From assembly GCF_009821115.1 (NCBI RefSeq), contig NZ_VYTY01000008.1, positions 157,925-221,924 on the forward strand: DNA of 64,000 nucleotides, read 5' to 3'. This document shows positions 9,369 through 19,911 of this stretch, one piece after another. The position numbers and the translations under genes are program-made. Positions within the stretch are counted from its first letter, which is position 1. Every line of letters starts with the position of its first letter. This DNA is from Nitrincola alkalisediminis (lineage in GTDB: Bacteria; Pseudomonadota; Gammaproteobacteria; Pseudomonadales; Balneatricaceae). The notes below the pieces were generated by a model. The model had not been told where the DNA came from, did not search any database, and saw only the letters and a program-made list of their open reading frames with translations.

Positions 9369-10310
9369 ATGTTTAAATCCCTCCGTCCGACTCGCCGCCG
9401 TTCTAAAAAAAGGAACGGCCATAAAGCCACAAAAGCCACAAAAGCCTTAATTAAATCAGGTTTAAAGCTGCCAACCTGGTTGCTCGTTTGCATCCTGATG
9501 TTCGCATCAACCGCCTACTTTATTGAGCGCCAAATACGTGAACAGTATGCCTATGCGGGGCTACCCATCCCTCAGAACAGCTTACAGGTCCATACATGGC
9601 ATCGCGTCTTACGCAATCCCGGATTCATGGTGGGCTATTCAGATGCAAGGATGAATCCTTTATGGGTTACCTATCAGTTAAATGAAGGCACTTTAGGCAG
9701 CATAGGACCAAGACCTTCAACCTTTTCGACAGACTGGCGGACAATCATTCGTGTTGCACACCAAGACTATACGGGGAGCGGCTACGACAGAGGTCACTTA
9801 GCGCCCAACTATGCAATGGCACGCGTTCATGGGCGAGAAGCGCAACTCAAGAGTTTTCTGATGACCAATATTAGCCCACAGACCCCTGAGTTAAATCGCC
9901 AAGTTTGGCAACGAATTGAAGCGGCCGCCATGGACCACTTTATTCCAATTAAACAAAATATCTGGGTCATAACGGGTCCGATTTTTTCAGGCTTTTTGCT
10001 CGGCCCTGATGTGGAACGACTGAATAGTAGCTGGGTTGAAATTCCAGATGCGTTTTACAAAATATTCATAGCGCCTGCCACCACTGAGCGCCCATTGAGC
10101 GTATTAGCCTTTATCGTCCCTCAAAACGTTAAAGGCAATGAGCCCTTGGATCAATTTTTGGTCACTGTGCGGGAAATCGAAGACAAGACCGGACTGAACT
10201 TCTTACATAGACTTCCCGAGGACCTTCAGGAGCGAGTGGAAACCACCATACAACCCGAGCCTTGGCAGTTGGATAAGGTTAAAAACCAGCGCGGGCGCTA
10301 TTCAGACTAA
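9369..10310 (+). CDS. Membrane-anchored DNA/RNA non-specific endonuclease
   Basis: Nuclease of the NUC1/Serratia beta-beta-alpha-metal family. A basic N-terminus rich in Arg and Lys is followed by one hydrophobic segment (about residues 34-55), which would place the catalytic domain in the periplasm. The active-site motif DRGHLAPN supplies the general-base histidine, and TNISPQ...LNRQVWQRIE holds the metal-binding asparagine helix. The protein has 313 residues from the ATG at 9369; a TTG nine bases upstream is less likely. Related bacterial proteins degrade nucleic acid for nutrition or act in competition, but the role here is not known. It is a single gene divergent from the GGDEF-EAL gene. 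Confidence 0.9.
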   Translation: MFKSLRPTRRRSKKRNGHKATKATKALIKSGLKLPTWLLVCILMFASTAYFIERQIREQYAYAGLPIPQNSLQVHTWHRVLRNPGFMVGYSDARMNPLWVTYQLNEGTLGSIGPRPSTFSTDWRTIIRVAHQDYTGSGYDRGHLAPNYAMARVHGREAQLKSFLMTNISPQTPELNRQVWQRIEAAAMDHFIPIKQNIWVITGPIFSGFLLGPDVERLNSSWVEIPDAFYKIFIAPATTERPLSVLAFIVPQNVKGNEPLDQFLVTVREIEDKTGLNFLHRLPEDLQERVETTIQPEPWQLDKVKNQRGRYSD

Positions 10311-10338
10311 CGGATCGAATAGCGCCTTGTACGTGTCC

Positions 10339-11997
10339 CTAGAATTTCAGCTGATTTACGATTGATTTAAGCTTGTCAGCGTACTCGGCTATCTGTCGAC
10401 TGGACTGTGCTGTTAATTCAGACGCCTGAGACGTTTCATCAGCGGCTGTATTTATCCGATTTAGATTTTCGTTCATTTCATCGGCAACAGCGCTTTGCTC
10501 CTCAGCCGCACTTGCAATTTGCGTATTCATATCGTTAATTGCATCGATAGCTGACATAATTTCATCAAGTGCTTCTCTCGCCTTAGTGGAGTGCACAACA
10601 CCTTCTTGCGCTTTCGTTTCACCGCTCCTCATAACCTGTGTCGATCTCAGAGCCGCTTCTTGTAGGTGCGACACCATCGATTGAATCTCCCTCGTGGAGT
10701 CTTGTGTACGACTCGCCAGCGAGCGAACCTCATCCGCCACCACAGCAAAACCTCGACCTTGCTCACCCGCACGCGCCGCCTCTATCGCTGCATTTAAAGC
10801 CAGTAAGTTAGTTTGTTCTGCGATATCTCGAATCACATCAACAACAGAGCCTATCTTGCGAGCATCTTCAGACAAGTCATTAATAACCAGAGCTGCGGAC
10901 TCTACTTCTTGAGCAAGTTGCTCCATTCCCTGCGCCGTTTCAGTGACAACAGCACGCCCCTCTTTCGCTTTCCGGTCTGCTTCATTGGCACTCGCCGCTG
11001 CGTTTGCTGCATTTTTAGCGACGTCATGAACAGTAGCATTCATTTCGCACATTGCAGTCGCGACCATATCTGTTTCCATGCGTTGCTTTTGAATACCGCG
11101 ACTGGCTTGCTCTGCAACCACAGAACCATGATCGGCTAACTCCGCAAGTGACAAGCCAGCTTCACCGATTTGACGTGCCATTTGACTCAATTTGGTTCGT
11201 GTTGCAATAAAGCGCCGGATCATTTCACCAAACTCATCAGAGGCCGACTGGTGTGAGGACGGATGATCTCTGAAATCCCCATTGGCTAAGCAGTCGGCGA
11301 TTGAATCCAAGTCTGCCACTCCTTTTTTGAAGCGAGAGATAACCCTCCAAGCCACAAAAAGTGCAATAAGTAATCCTGTTAAACTCAGAACGATCAACTG
11401 CGTAGTCAACCTTGACGACAATTGATCTAAATTTTCTTTGGCCTCTTGGGCACCGCGAAGTTTTCGATCACTGAGTGCATCTCTCGCTTTATCCGCTTGG
11501 GCATAGAGCGGGTTAACCGAGCGCAAAATATGTAAGTTAGCTTTAACATATTCGCCAGATTCTAAAAAACCAACCGTTGGCTGAACGGCATCCGTTAAGT
11601 ATTGTTGATAGGCTGTTTGAAACTGATTTGCCAATTGCGTTGCTTCTGTGCCGTGATAGACCGACATAAAATGCGACCAAAGACGATCAATTTCGGCAAT
11701 GCTGGCTTTAACGCGCCCCGTATGCAACGAGGTTGCATGATCGTGCATAGACGCAAATTGTCCCGTTGGATTGTGCTGAATCGACAAGAGCAACTCAGTA
11801 CGAATTTGCTCCATTAAACCGCCAATCCGTTCCACTTCATATAAGGGGACCATTCGACGATTGTAGTTATCTTCAAATTGAAACGCTTTGTATTTAAACC
11901 CGTAAAGTGCAAAGGAAAGCAACGCTAACACGACAACTAAAAACACTAAGACGAGCAAACGCATCTGATTTTTTACAGAATGTACGTTAAAGAACAT
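10339..11997 (-). CDS. Methyl-accepting chemotaxis protein
   Basis: Transmembrane chemoreceptor that signals to CheA and CheW. A first membrane segment lies at about 10-32 and a second at about 198-218. The periplasmic region between them is predicted to be a helical bundle of the 4HB type, with no recognisable ligand motif. A HAMP domain follows, and then the long coiled-coil signalling domain with the invariant hairpin tip around [34 protein letters not shown]. The length of 552 residues is usual. No CheR-docking pentapeptide is present at the C-terminus. The gene is on its own, downstream of cysA, with about 225 bases between them. Confidence 0.95.
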   Translation of the reverse strand: MFFNVHSVKNQMRLLVLVFLVVVLALLSFALYGFKYKAFQFEDNYNRRMVPLYEVERIGGLMEQIRTELLLSIQHNPTGQFASMHDHATSLHTGRVKASIAEIDRLWSHFMSVYHGTEATQLANQFQTAYQQYLTDAVQPTVGFLESGEYVKANLHILRSVNPLYAQADKARDALSDRKLRGAQEAKENLDQLSSRLTTQLIVLSLTGLLIALFVAWRVISRFKKGVADLDSIADCLANGDFRDHPSSHQSASDEFGEMIRRFIATRTKLSQMARQIGEAGLSLAELADHGSVVAEQASRGIQKQRMETDMVATAMCEMNATVHDVAKNAANAAASANEADRKAKEGRAVVTETAQGMEQLAQEVESAALVINDLSEDARKIGSVVDVIRDIAEQTNLLALNAAIEAARAGEQGRGFAVVADEVRSLASRTQDSTREIQSMVSHLQEAALRSTQVMRSGETKAQEGVVHSTKAREALDEIMSAIDAINDMNTQIASAAEEQSAVADEMNENLNRINTAADETSQASELTAQSSRQIAEYADKLKSIVNQLKF

Positions 11998-12223
11998 CGA
12001 TCACACCTACAGGTAAAATGAATTAAATGTTTTAAAGAACCACTGATAAGGTTGAACGCTCAGCACCGACTACAATCCACCGAGACACATTATCTGTGTT
12101 GATAACTTTCCTATTATAGGAATTCCCTAATATTCATTTTAACCTGCAGGTTCATCTTTTTAAACACGGCTTAATGCTAATCTACACTTAACCTCTGCCT
12201 TTCGCGCACCTTTTTAAGATGCC

Positions 12224-13375
12224 TTAACTGACCTCAGCCAGATGCGCGCTACGCTTTGGGAAGTTCGGATCCTGAATCAAAGTTGATGCCCAAGTTAAGG
12301 TCTCTGGCTCTGTTACGCCTTCCATAAACAAGTGCCCAATGTCTGGGACAGCGTAGCAACGATCCCCTCTCATCGGCTGCCATGCATTGTATTGCGCGTG
12401 GCTAATTCCGATTTCCCAGGGCTCATCCGCCTGCCAACCATCAGGTTGCAACTCTAAACGGACTTCGGCTCCGATTAAACTCACAGCATTAATTGTTAAA
12501 GGCAGGTTTGCATGGGCCACGGGTACCTGTTGCAGATGAACTTCATGAGGACGTAAATAGAGTTGAGCCACAGGCACTGTGATAGGCTTAGGCAACTCAA
12601 CCCATGCATCGCCTTGTTGTAGACGTGTGCCCTTCACTTGCGCATCCAGCACATTGATGTGACCTAAAAAGTCAAACACAAAACGACTTTCTGGGCGCGA
12701 GTATAGCTCTTGAGGACTATCAACCTGCTCAATCTTGCCAGCACTCATCACCACAACCTTGTCGGAAAGCTCCAAAGCTTCTTCTTGGTCATGCGTAACA
12801 AATACGCTGGTGAAGTGTAATTCATCATGCAAGCTTCGCAGCCAACGTCTTAAATCCTTGCGCACCTTTGCATCCAATGCCCCAAAGGGTTCATCCAACA
12901 ATAAGACTTGTGGTTGCATTGCCAAGGCTCTCGCCAACGCCACACGTTGCTTTTGCCCACCGGAGAGTTGCGATGGATAGCGTTTTGCTAAGTGTCCTAG
13001 TTGCACCATTTCCAGCAAGTTAGCGACACGTTTGTAAATTTCAGTATTACTTGGACGCTCCGCTTTAGGTAGAACTTCCAAACCAAACGCCACATTTTGA
13101 GCGACGGTCATATGGCGAAACAAAGCATAGTGCTGAAACACAAAGCCCACACGACGATCACGAACATGTACGTTTGTTACATCTTGCCCATGAAAAAGGA
13201 TGCGCCCCGTATCCGCGGTTTCAAGCCCTGCGATAATTCGCAACAAGGTTGTCTTGCCTGATCCAGACGGGCCTAACAAACCAACGAGCTCGCCGTCAGG
13301 AATCTCCAGCGTCAAGGGTTGCAACGCTTGAAACTGTCCAAAGCGCTTGCTGATATTTTCAACACGAATACTCAT
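12224..13375 (-). CDS. cysA: Sulfate/thiosulfate ABC transporter ATP-binding protein CysA
   Basis: ATPase of the sulfate importer. It has Walker [11 protein letters not shown]-loop FQHYALF, signature [15 protein letters not shown], Walker [13 protein letters not shown] and H-loop VFVTHD within the first 230 residues. A C-terminal TOBE-like region (about 240-383) follows. Its start codon overlaps the cysW stop as ATGA, showing tight translational coupling. The order sbp-cysT-cysW-cysA on this strand matches the standard sulfate transporter operon, which supports the specificity. Confidence 0.96.
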   Translation of the reverse strand: MSIRVENISKRFGQFQALQPLTLEIPDGELVGLLGPSGSGKTTLLRIIAGLETADTGRILFHGQDVTNVHVRDRRVGFVFQHYALFRHMTVAQNVAFGLEVLPKAERPSNTEIYKRVANLLEMVQLGHLAKRYPSQLSGGQKQRVALARALAMQPQVLLLDEPFGALDAKVRKDLRRWLRSLHDELHFTSVFVTHDQEEALELSDKVVVMSAGKIEQVDSPQELYSRPESRFVFDFLGHINVLDAQVKGTRLQQGDAWVELPKPITVPVAQLYLRPHEVHLQQVPVAHANLPLTINAVSLIGAEVRLELQPDGWQADEPWEIGISHAQYNAWQPMRGDRCYAVPDIGHLFMEGVTEPETLTWASTLIQDPNFPKRSAHLAEVS

Positions 13376-14229
13376 TCACTCACCTCATCCAGCACTCTGC
13401 GTTGACGCGCTTGACGCCACTCGACAAATGATTTCACAAACAACGTAATTAAGGCTATGCCCGCCAGTAATGATGCGCTCGTAAAGGCACCCACTGCATT
13501 GTAATCTTGATACAGCAATTCAACATGCAATGGCAGTGTATTGGTCTCACCACGGATATTTCCAGACACGACCGAAACAGCACCAAACTCACCCATTGCT
13601 CTCGCGTTGGTTAACACAACACCATAAATAAGTGCCCACTGAATATTCGGCAGAGTCACTCGCCTGAACAACTGCCAACCGCTCGCGCCCAAGGTAACAC
13701 CCGCCTCCTCTTCCTCTTTACCCTGCTGCTGCATTAAGGGGATTAGCTCTCTTGCCACAAATGGACAGGTCACAAACACAGTCACCATCAAAATGCCCGG
13801 CCAGGAGAACATCAATTGCACATCATGGTCCATCAACCAACTGCCCAACCAACCATTGGATCCATACAACAACAAATAGAGCAAGCCAGCCACCACCGGA
13901 GATACCGCAAACGGGATATCAATTAACGTGATTAGCAACTTACGCCCTGGAAACTCGAACCGTGTGACGAGCCATGCCAAGAACACCCCAAATACTAAGT
14001 TAAGGGGAATCGTCAGAGCCGCAACCAACAACGTGAGACTAATGGCATGAAGGGTGTAGGTATCCGTTATATTGGCCAGGAACCCTTGAACACCATCACC
14101 GAAGGCTTGTACAAAAATGGCCACTAAGGGGACGATGAGCAAAGTACCCACAATAAAAAGAGCCAGACTAATCAGACTCCATTTAACCCAAGGTTGATCA
14201 CCGACGCGTAAACTTGCTCGTGTTTGCAT
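13372..14229 (-). CDS. cysW: Sulfate ABC transporter permease CysW
   Basis: Inner-membrane permease with six hydrophobic segments and the ABC permease loop [22 protein letters not shown] that contacts CysA. The alternative start 42 bases upstream at 14271 would overlap cysT. The ATG at 14229 leaves 2 bases after the cysT stop and gives 285 residues beginning [10 protein letters not shown], closest to the usual length. The motif [26 protein letters not shown] is typical of CysW. It pairs with CysT to form the channel for sulfate or thiosulfate. Confidence 0.94.
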   Translation of the reverse strand: MQTRASLRVGDQPWVKWSLISLALFIVGTLLIVPLVAIFVQAFGDGVQGFLANITDTYTLHAISLTLLVAALTIPLNLVFGVFLAWLVTRFEFPGRKLLITLIDIPFAVSPVVAGLLYLLLYGSNGWLGSWLMDHDVQLMFSWPGILMVTVFVTCPFVARELIPLMQQQGKEEEEAGVTLGASGWQLFRRVTLPNIQWALIYGVVLTNARAMGEFGAVSVVSGNIRGETNTLPLHVELLYQDYNAVGAFTSASLLAGIALITLFVKSFVEWRQARQRRVLDEVSE

Positions 14230-14231
14230 AC

Positions 14232-15089
14232 TTATCGACCATGAATTCGACGCAAATAATGCGCTTGCCATATATTAATTAAAAACAACAGAACCAATGA
14301 TGCCATTAACACCACCGATGCAATCGCACTGGCTCCGGCATAGTCATATTCTTGTAAACGTACAAATATCATTAGGCTTGTCACTTCACTGATGTACGGC
14401 ATATTGCCTGCGATAAAAATAATCGCACCGAACTCACCAAGGCTACGCGTAAACGAAAGTGCTATGCCTGTTAATAGACCCGGCCACAGAGATGGGAAAA
14501 TAATTCGGCGAAACACCGTCCAGTCCGTTCCACCCATGGTGATACCCGCTTCTTCATCCTCAGGTGCCAAATCTTCAAGTACAGGTTGTACCGTCCGAAC
14601 CACAAATGGCAAGCTGGTAAAGGACATGGCCACAATAATCCCTACTGGCGTGTAGGCTACTTGGATGCCTAATTCGGCCAGCATTGAGCCATACCAACCA
14701 TTTTGAGCAAACAATGCCGATAGTGTAATCCCAGCAACCGCTGTAGGCAGCGCGAACGGCAAATCCATTAGAGCATCCACGATACGTTTTCCGGGGAACT
14801 CGTATCGAACCAAGACCCATGCCAATAAGAGACCGACAACACCGTTAAATAAGGATGCAATAAGTGCCGCCCACAAAGTAACTTTATACGAGGCGACCAC
14901 TCGAGGATCACTAACAACAAACCAGTATTCCTGCCAAGTCATTCCAGCCGTCTGCACGATTAACCCAGTGATAGGCAATAGCAGCACTAAACTGATAAAC
15001 AACAACGAAATCCCCATGCTCAAAGCGAAACCCGGTAAGACGCGCTTACCGGGGCTCTGAGGCAATGACGAGGCAATTGCCAGTGACAT
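14232..15089 (-). CDS. cysT: Sulfate ABC transporter permease CysT (CysU)
   Basis: First permease of the sulfate importer, 285 residues with six membrane segments. Family marks include DLPFALPTAVAGITL, the coupling loop EEAGITMGGTDWTVFRRIIFP and RSLGEFGAIIFIAGNMP. It starts 24 bases after the end of sbp and ends 2 bases before cysW. The three inner-membrane and ATPase genes are therefore translated as one unit. High sequence similarity to CysW along the second half is the expected paralogy. Confidence 0.95.
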   Translation of the reverse strand: MSLAIASSLPQSPGKRVLPGFALSMGISLLFISLVLLLPITGLIVQTAGMTWQEYWFVVSDPRVVASYKVTLWAALIASLFNGVVGLLLAWVLVRYEFPGKRIVDALMDLPFALPTAVAGITLSALFAQNGWYGSMLAELGIQVAYTPVGIIVAMSFTSLPFVVRTVQPVLEDLAPEDEEAGITMGGTDWTVFRRIIFPSLWPGLLTGIALSFTRSLGEFGAIIFIAGNMPYISEVTSLMIFVRLQEYDYAGASAIASVVLMASLVLLFLINIWQAHYLRRIHGR

Positions 15090-15113
15090 ACCTATACTAT
15101 CCTGTTCCGAAAA

Positions 15114-16124
15114 TTAACGACGTTGTAATTGATCAAGCTTTGCGCCATTGGCAAAGTGGATGCTCATCGCGTCGTCCCAGCTACCGGCAATTTCTTCAAT
15201 TGTCAGCAGTTCTACTGCTGGGAACTGATCAGCAAACTCGGCTTGAACCACTTCGTTATGAACGCGGTAATTAAATCCAGCCAATAGACGTTGAGCATCT
15301 TCGGAGTACAACTCATCTAAATAGGCTTTAGCCAATTCAAGGTTACCGTTTCGTGTAGCATGGCGCTCTACGACAGCAACAGGGAACTCAGCTAAGAAGC
15401 TCACTTTAGGCACAACCACTTCAAAACCATGATCCGGGAATTCAGCTATAATGTTGTTCACTTCTGATTCAAACGTGATCAGGACATCGCCAATGCCACG
15501 CTCGACAAAGGTTGTTGTCGCTCCACGACCGCCTGTATCAAACACAGCCACACGTGATAAGAAGGTTTTTACAAACTCGTCTGCTTTCGCTTCATCACCT
15601 TCAAAGGCTTTTTGCGCATAACCATAGGCCGCTAAGTAGGTATAACGACCATTCCCTGAGGTTTTGGGATTAGGGAAAACGCTGCTGACATCATCACGCG
15701 CCAAGTCATCCCAGTTACTGACGCCCTTTGGATTCCCCTTACGCACCAGATACGCCATGGTTGAGTAATAGGGTGAGCTTGCATTCGGTAACTGGTCACG
15801 CCAATCTGCAGGAATCAACTTTCCACGTGTATGCAGAATATCCACGTCGGTGACTTGGTTATAGGTCACAACATCTGCACGTAAGCCTTCAATAATGGCC
15901 TGAGCCTGACGTGAAGACCCACCATGTGATTGACGTACTTCAACCGTCTTACCTGTTTTTTCCTTCCAAACACTCGCGAAATGTTCGTTATAGCTGGCAA
16001 ATAGCTCTCTTGCGATATCGTAAGACGAGTTCAGGAGGGTTTGATCCGCAGCAAAGGAGTGACTAGAGCTCAGACCTATGGCCAGAGCAAGTGCAACCGA
16101 TTTGGCGTGTTTAACTAGCTTCAT
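15114..16124 (-). CDS. sbp: Periplasmic sulfate-binding protein
   Basis: Binding protein that hands sulfate to CysTWA. The signal peptide of about 25 residues ends at SHSFA. The mature protein begins with LLNSSYDIARELF and has VRQSHGGSSRQAQAI, whose serine and glycine-rich loop binds the oxyanion, then ADVVTYNQVTDVD, NPKTSGNGRYTYLAA and TTTFVERGIGDVLITFE. The length of 336 residues fits Sbp and CysP alike; sulfate against thiosulfate cannot be separated here. It is the first gene of the operon. The 255 bases upstream contain very AT-rich sequence (about 16190-16240) of the kind bound by CysB, but I did not find a definable site. Confidence 0.93.
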   Translation of the reverse strand: MKLVKHAKSVALALAIGLSSSHSFAADQTLLNSSYDIARELFASYNEHFASVWKEKTGKTVEVRQSHGGSSRQAQAIIEGLRADVVTYNQVTDVDILHTRGKLIPADWRDQLPNASSPYYSTMAYLVRKGNPKGVSNWDDLARDDVSSVFPNPKTSGNGRYTYLAAYGYAQKAFEGDEAKADEFVKTFLSRVAVFDTGGRGATTTFVERGIGDVLITFESEVNNIIAEFPDHGFEVVVPKVSFLAEFPVAVVERHATRNGNLELAKAYLDELYSEDAQRLLAGFNYRVHNEVVQAEFADQFPAVELLTIEEIAGSWDDAMSIHFANGAKLDQLQRR

Positions 16125-16255
16125 ATGAGCTCCATCTATTTACAGAATAAATAATCTATAGTGATTTTATGTGTGAGGAGATTATATCAAGACAATAGTT
16201 ATAACAACAAATTTTAATATATTATTTTGGAATATACAGAAAACTTGAATATCTA

Positions 16256-16286
16256 TCTGCTTCACTCTCTATATGAATGAAGCAGA
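16256..16286. repeat. Inverted repeat upstream of sbp
   Basis: A perfect 9-bp inverted repeat, TCTGCTTCA at 16256-16264 and TGAAGCAGA at 16278-16286, with a 13-base spacer, lies between corA and sbp. No T-run follows on either strand. It could be the end of the corA transcript or an operator for the sulfate operon; the sequence does not decide. Confidence 0.4.
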
Positions 16287-16379
16287 AGCCGTGTCTAGCA
16301 GACTGTCGGACTTAGAACTGACCTACTGCGAAAAAGCTCAACTGGTTGTTGCGAGGAAACAGACAGATGCCCTTTTTCT

Positions 16380-17330
16380 TTAGAGCCACCCTTTGTAGCG
16401 GAAGAACATATAAGGGGTAATACCCGATAAAAACATCATTCCCAGTGCAAAGGGATAACCATAGGTCCACGCCAACTCAGGCATAAACTCAAAGTTCATA
16501 CCGTAGATACTGGCGATCATGGTTGGAGGAAGGAAGACAACAGCCGCAATCGAGAAGATTTTAATGATTTTAGCTTGCTGGATATTGATAAAGCCCTGCG
16601 AGGTATTCATCAAAAAATCAATTTTTTCAAAGATAAACGCGGCATGGGCCATGAGGGTATCAAGATCGCGCAGGATCTGGCGACACTCTCCCTGAGCTTC
16701 TTCATTTTGACGAATGTTGCGCAACAAAAAGGATACAGAACGCTGGGTATCCATTAGACACAGGCGGATTTTACCGTTACTGTCTTCTAACTTCGCCAAC
16801 TTATCCATTTGGCTGCCAAGCTCTTCATCTCGATTTTCCAAAATGTGGCTGCTGACATCATCAAGCTGTCCCAAAAGGTCTTCTAGCTGATCCGCCAAAT
16901 TATCCACTTTTAACTGAAAAATAGCGGTCATAATGTGCAGAGGTGATGCCGCTTCAACCCAACCACGACGGGAGCGTAACCGTAAGAGCCGAAAGTCGGC
17001 TAAATCCACATCCCTAACGCTCAACAAAACATCGGGTTTAAGTGTAAATGCGACGGTTGCAGTTTTATGACGGCCTTCAGATTGATATAAAAAAAGTGAA
17101 TGCACATGCAAATCTTGGCCTTCAAGAAAGTAACGCGCACTGGCCTCGATTTCTTCAACTTCATCGGCTTCGGGGAGGCTGTTTGGGTGAAGCTGATCAA
17201 CTAAACTGCGCTCCTCATCGGATGAGTCATGCAAATCAATCCAACTGGCTTGCTTTAAATCTACCTCAGCATCTGTTTTTGATGCCTGCTCAATAAGGCG
17301 CTCATTTTGAAGCGTGTAACTACGGATCAT
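16380..17330 (-). CDS. corA: CorA-family divalent cation transporter
   Basis: Pentameric magnesium (or nickel, cobalt, zinc) channel of the CorA/ZntB superfamily. The long N-terminal cytoplasmic part is acidic and helical. Two C-terminal membrane helices (about 255-275 and 288-308) enclose the loop YGMNFEFMPE, containing the signature GMN that forms the pore entrance. The last residues FRYKGWL are basic, as usual. With 316 residues and GMN followed by an E-rich loop it fits CorA better than ZntB. It is a single gene, not clearly linked to the sulfate operon downstream on the same strand. Confidence 0.93.
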   Translation of the reverse strand: MIRSYTLQNERLIEQASKTDAEVDLKQASWIDLHDSSDEERSLVDQLHPNSLPEADEVEEIEASARYFLEGQDLHVHSLFLYQSEGRHKTATVAFTLKPDVLLSVRDVDLADFRLLRLRSRRGWVEAASPLHIMTAIFQLKVDNLADQLEDLLGQLDDVSSHILENRDEELGSQMDKLAKLEDSNGKIRLCLMDTQRSVSFLLRNIRQNEEAQGECRQILRDLDTLMAHAAFIFEKIDFLMNTSQGFINIQQAKIIKIFSIAAVVFLPPTMIASIYGMNFEFMPELAWTYGYPFALGMMFLSGITPYMFFRYKGWL

Positions 17331-17449
17331 GCCTTTGCCTCAGGTAAATAAGTGAGATTATACAGACAGAGATGACGAATGTGTGACTAGAGCCCCATGT
17401 ATTTGAAATAAAGGCTATACACTATTCACTTACCTAAAAAGTCTTCTTT

Positions 17450-17471
17450 GAGTGGAGCGCCTGCCCCACTC
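17450..17471 (-). terminator. Weak hairpin after transaldolase
   Basis: GAGTGG and CCACTC form a 6-bp stem 11 bases after the tal stop. On the minus strand the bases that follow contain AAAGAAGACTTTTT, so a weak intrinsic terminator is possible. Confidence 0.4.
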
Positions 17472-17481
17472 TCTTTACACA

Positions 17482-18432
17482 TCAACCTTGGCTTAAGAGT
17501 GTTTCAAGCTTACGCTGATCGGCTGCAAAATTGCGAATGCCTTCCGCTAGCTTTTCAGTCGCCATGGCGTCTTCATTCATCTCCCAGCGGAAGATCTCTT
17601 GACTCAGCTCACCCGACGGGTCCTCTTGCGTTGTTTGATGCGGATGCAATTGACGCTCCAGTGTTGCATCAGTGTTGGCTAACTCTTGCATCAGCGCGGG
17701 ACTAATGGTCAAGCGATCACAACCCGCGAGCAACTGGATTTCATGAATGTTTCGAAAGCTTGCGCCCATGACAATCGTGGAATAGCCATGCTGCTTATAG
17801 AACGCGTAGATACGTGAGACGGACTGCACACCGGGATCATTTGCCCCCGTGAAGTCTTGCTCGGGCTGGGTCTTTTTATACCAGTCGAGTATCCGACCAA
17901 CGAACGGCGAAATCAAAAAAGCACCTGCGTCAGCACAGGCTTTTGCCTGACTAAAACCAAAAAGCAACGTGAGGTTGCATTGAATTCCCTCTTTTTCAAG
18001 TTGCTTTGCTGCTTGAATACCCTCCCATGTCGATGCGATTTTAATCAACACTCGATCACGCGTAATCCCTTGCTCCTCATACAGGCTCATAATACGCTTG
18101 GCCCGCTCAAGGGTGGCCTGCGTATTAAAAGATAAACGCGCATCCACTTCGGTTGAAATACGCCCTGGCACTATTGACGTGATTTCAGCGCCAAGCTTTA
18201 CCCCCAGATAATCGCTCATATTATCCAAAAGCGTTTGGCTATCCCCACCCTGTTGAAGCGCCCACGAACGTGACTCGTCCAACAAATATTGATATTTGGG
18301 ATCTTGTGCTGCTTTCAGCATTAAGGATGGGTTGGTCGTCGCATCAACGGGGCAAAACTGACGTATTGCATCGATATCGCCTGTATCCGCTACAACGGTG
18401 GTCATGAGTTTGAGTTGTTCTAATTGGTTCAT
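17482..18432 (-). CDS. tal: Transaldolase
   Basis: Moves a three-carbon dihydroxyacetone unit between sedoheptulose 7-phosphate and glyceraldehyde 3-phosphate in the non-oxidative pentose phosphate pathway. The 316-residue length and motifs match the TalB class: [10 protein letters not shown] near the N-terminus, [12 protein letters not shown], the Schiff-base lysine in [11 protein letters not shown], and [12 protein letters not shown]. It starts 16 bases after the end of dusA, so the two are probably co-transcribed. Confidence 0.96.
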   Translation of the reverse strand: MNQLEQLKLMTTVVADTGDIDAIRQFCPVDATTNPSLMLKAAQDPKYQYLLDESRSWALQQGGDSQTLLDNMSDYLGVKLGAEITSIVPGRISTEVDARLSFNTQATLERAKRIMSLYEEQGITRDRVLIKIASTWEGIQAAKQLEKEGIQCNLTLLFGFSQAKACADAGAFLISPFVGRILDWYKKTQPEQDFTGANDPGVQSVSRIYAFYKQHGYSTIVMGASFRNIHEIQLLAGCDRLTISPALMQELANTDATLERQLHPHQTTQEDPSGELSQEIFRWEMNEDAMATEKLAEGIRNFAADQRKLETLLSQG

Positions 18433-18448
18433 TAATACCTATCCCAAG

Positions 18449-19480
18449 CTAAGAGGAGACTAATTCAAGCGCTTGCCTGTAAACATCAAGCCCTGCACCC
18501 TGTTTATGTCCGTTTTCACTAATGTGTCGTCTGAACTGCTTTCCACCTCGCTGCCCATGAAACAGCCCTAACATGTGCTTAACCACGGCATAAAGAGGTA
18601 TCCCTTTCGCCAACTGTTCCGCAACATAGGGCTCAAACGCATGCGCAATATCCAAGCGACTTTTAATGGATGATGAATCAGAGTAAAGCAATGCATCGAC
18701 TTCACTCAAGAGAAATGGGTTTTGATAGGCTTCACGTCCCACCATGACACCATCCACGTGTTGAAGATGCTGCTGCGTTTCGTCAAGGGTTCGAATACCG
18801 CCATTAATCCAAACATCCAGATCGGGGAATGCCTGCTTCACATCGTACACTCTTTCATATTGAAGTGGAGGAATGTCACGATTTTCTTTGGGGCTGAGTC
18901 CTTGCAAAATTGCCTTACGAGCATGAATGATAAAGGTTTTGCAGCCTGTGTCGCGTACTTTTCTGACAAATTCAAGCAAGTATTCTTGACTATCAAGCTC
19001 ATCAATCCCCAAACGATGCTTGATGGTCACTGGAATATCAACCGCTTGTTGCATTTGATCGATGCAGTCTGCAACACGATCTGGATGCCCCATTAAACAC
19101 GCGCCAATCATATTATTTTGAACACGATCACTCGGACAACCAACATTTAAGTTAACTTCATCGTATCCATAATCTTCAGCCATTTTAGCGCAGAGGGCCA
19201 ACTCACTCGGATCACCACCACCGAGTTGCAGCACGACAGGATGCTCTTCAGGGTTATAGGCCAAGAAACGCTTGGTATCTCCGTGAATCAAAGCCCCTGT
19301 TGTCACCATTTCCGTGTAAAGAACCGTATGCTTTGAAATAAGACGGTGTAAATACCGACAATGTTTATCAGTCCAGTCCATCATGGGGGCAACGGAGAAG
19401 CGATGGTTTTTGAGTGTTATCCCCTTATCCACTGTAGCAGCCAATTCAACTGCATTTAGAGGGTTTGGTGTCTGAATCAT
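18449..19480 (-). CDS. dusA: tRNA-dihydrouridine synthase A
   Basis: FMN-dependent enzyme that reduces uridines in the tRNA D-loop (U20/U20a in the Escherichia coli enzyme). The protein shows FSVAPMMDWTDKHCR at the start, YTEMVTTGALIHGD, the active-site block LNVGCPSDRVQNNMIGACLM with the catalytic cysteine, VTIKHRLGID, HARKAILQGLSPKENR and INGGI. These are DusA-specific rather than DusB or DusC. The length is 343 residues. It leads a two-gene unit with tal. Confidence 0.96.
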   Translation of the reverse strand: MIQTPNPLNAVELAATVDKGITLKNHRFSVAPMMDWTDKHCRYLHRLISKHTVLYTEMVTTGALIHGDTKRFLAYNPEEHPVVLQLGGGDPSELALCAKMAEDYGYDEVNLNVGCPSDRVQNNMIGACLMGHPDRVADCIDQMQQAVDIPVTIKHRLGIDELDSQEYLLEFVRKVRDTGCKTFIIHARKAILQGLSPKENRDIPPLQYERVYDVKQAFPDLDVWINGGIRTLDETQQHLQHVDGVMVGREAYQNPFLLSEVDALLYSDSSSIKSRLDIAHAFEPYVAEQLAKGIPLYAVVKHMLGLFHGQRGGKQFRRHISENGHKQGAGLDVYRQALELVSS

Positions 19481-19829
19481 TTTCGGTTATTTCCAATCAT
19501 AAATTAATTGCACATGCCTCACGGGCTCAAGACTTGATGCAGCCTATCCATTAAATCCAAAAGGAAGTGACTCAACAGAAAGTGCAAGCGAGAAATGTAT
19601 AATCGCGACATGATCAGTGAACTTAAAGGCAAGGCGCTAGTATAACGCGAATCCAGCACCTTTGGCAGACAACCAGACGGCAAAACTGAAGTCAGAAAAC
19701 ACCTCGATAGATTAACACCCCCTTCTTTTTGCCCCATTGTCTAACACACTCTGACTATTTTGGTGCACTGAAAGCACAAGACTCTAATTCATAGAACATT
19801 AATCCCATGATTTAAAAAGAATTATAAAG
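19481..19829. other. Gene-free stretch between dusA and the guanidine operon
   Basis: This stretch should hold the minus-strand dusA promoter and any activator sites for the plus-strand sigma-54 promoter. A GTGC-N7-GCAC inverted repeat occurs at 19764-19777, roughly 87 bases before the predicted transcription start, but its half-sites face the opposite way from the usual NtrC site. Open frames here look random. Nothing else was recognised. Confidence 0.4.
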
Positions 19830-19846
19830 TTGGCATCATGTTTGCT
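19830..19846 (+). promoter_or_regulatory. Sigma-54 (RpoN) promoter of the guanidine operon
   Basis: TTGGCATCATGTTTGCT matches the -24/-12 consensus YTGGCAC-N5-TTGCW at all positions but one, with GG at 19832-19833 and GC at 19844-19845, exactly 12 bases apart. The predicted start is near 19857, about 55 bases before the riboswitch aptamer. Sigma-54 promoters are typical of nitrogen-scavenging operons, which fits the genes downstream. Confidence 0.75.
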
Positions 19847-19911
19847 AAGCCTATTGAGTAAACTTGACAGTATTCTCGGTAATGCTGAAAAGCACACAAT
19901 TTACCTTAATA

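Noticed and set aside
19519..19737. A 72-codon minus-strand frame upstream of dusA
   Set aside because: No ribosome site, no protein-like pattern and no motif; looks random.
19764..19777. GTGC-N7-GCAC as an NtrC operator for the sigma-54 promoter
   Set aside because: The half-sites point the wrong way compared with the GCAC-N7-GTGC pattern expected, so it is not called.
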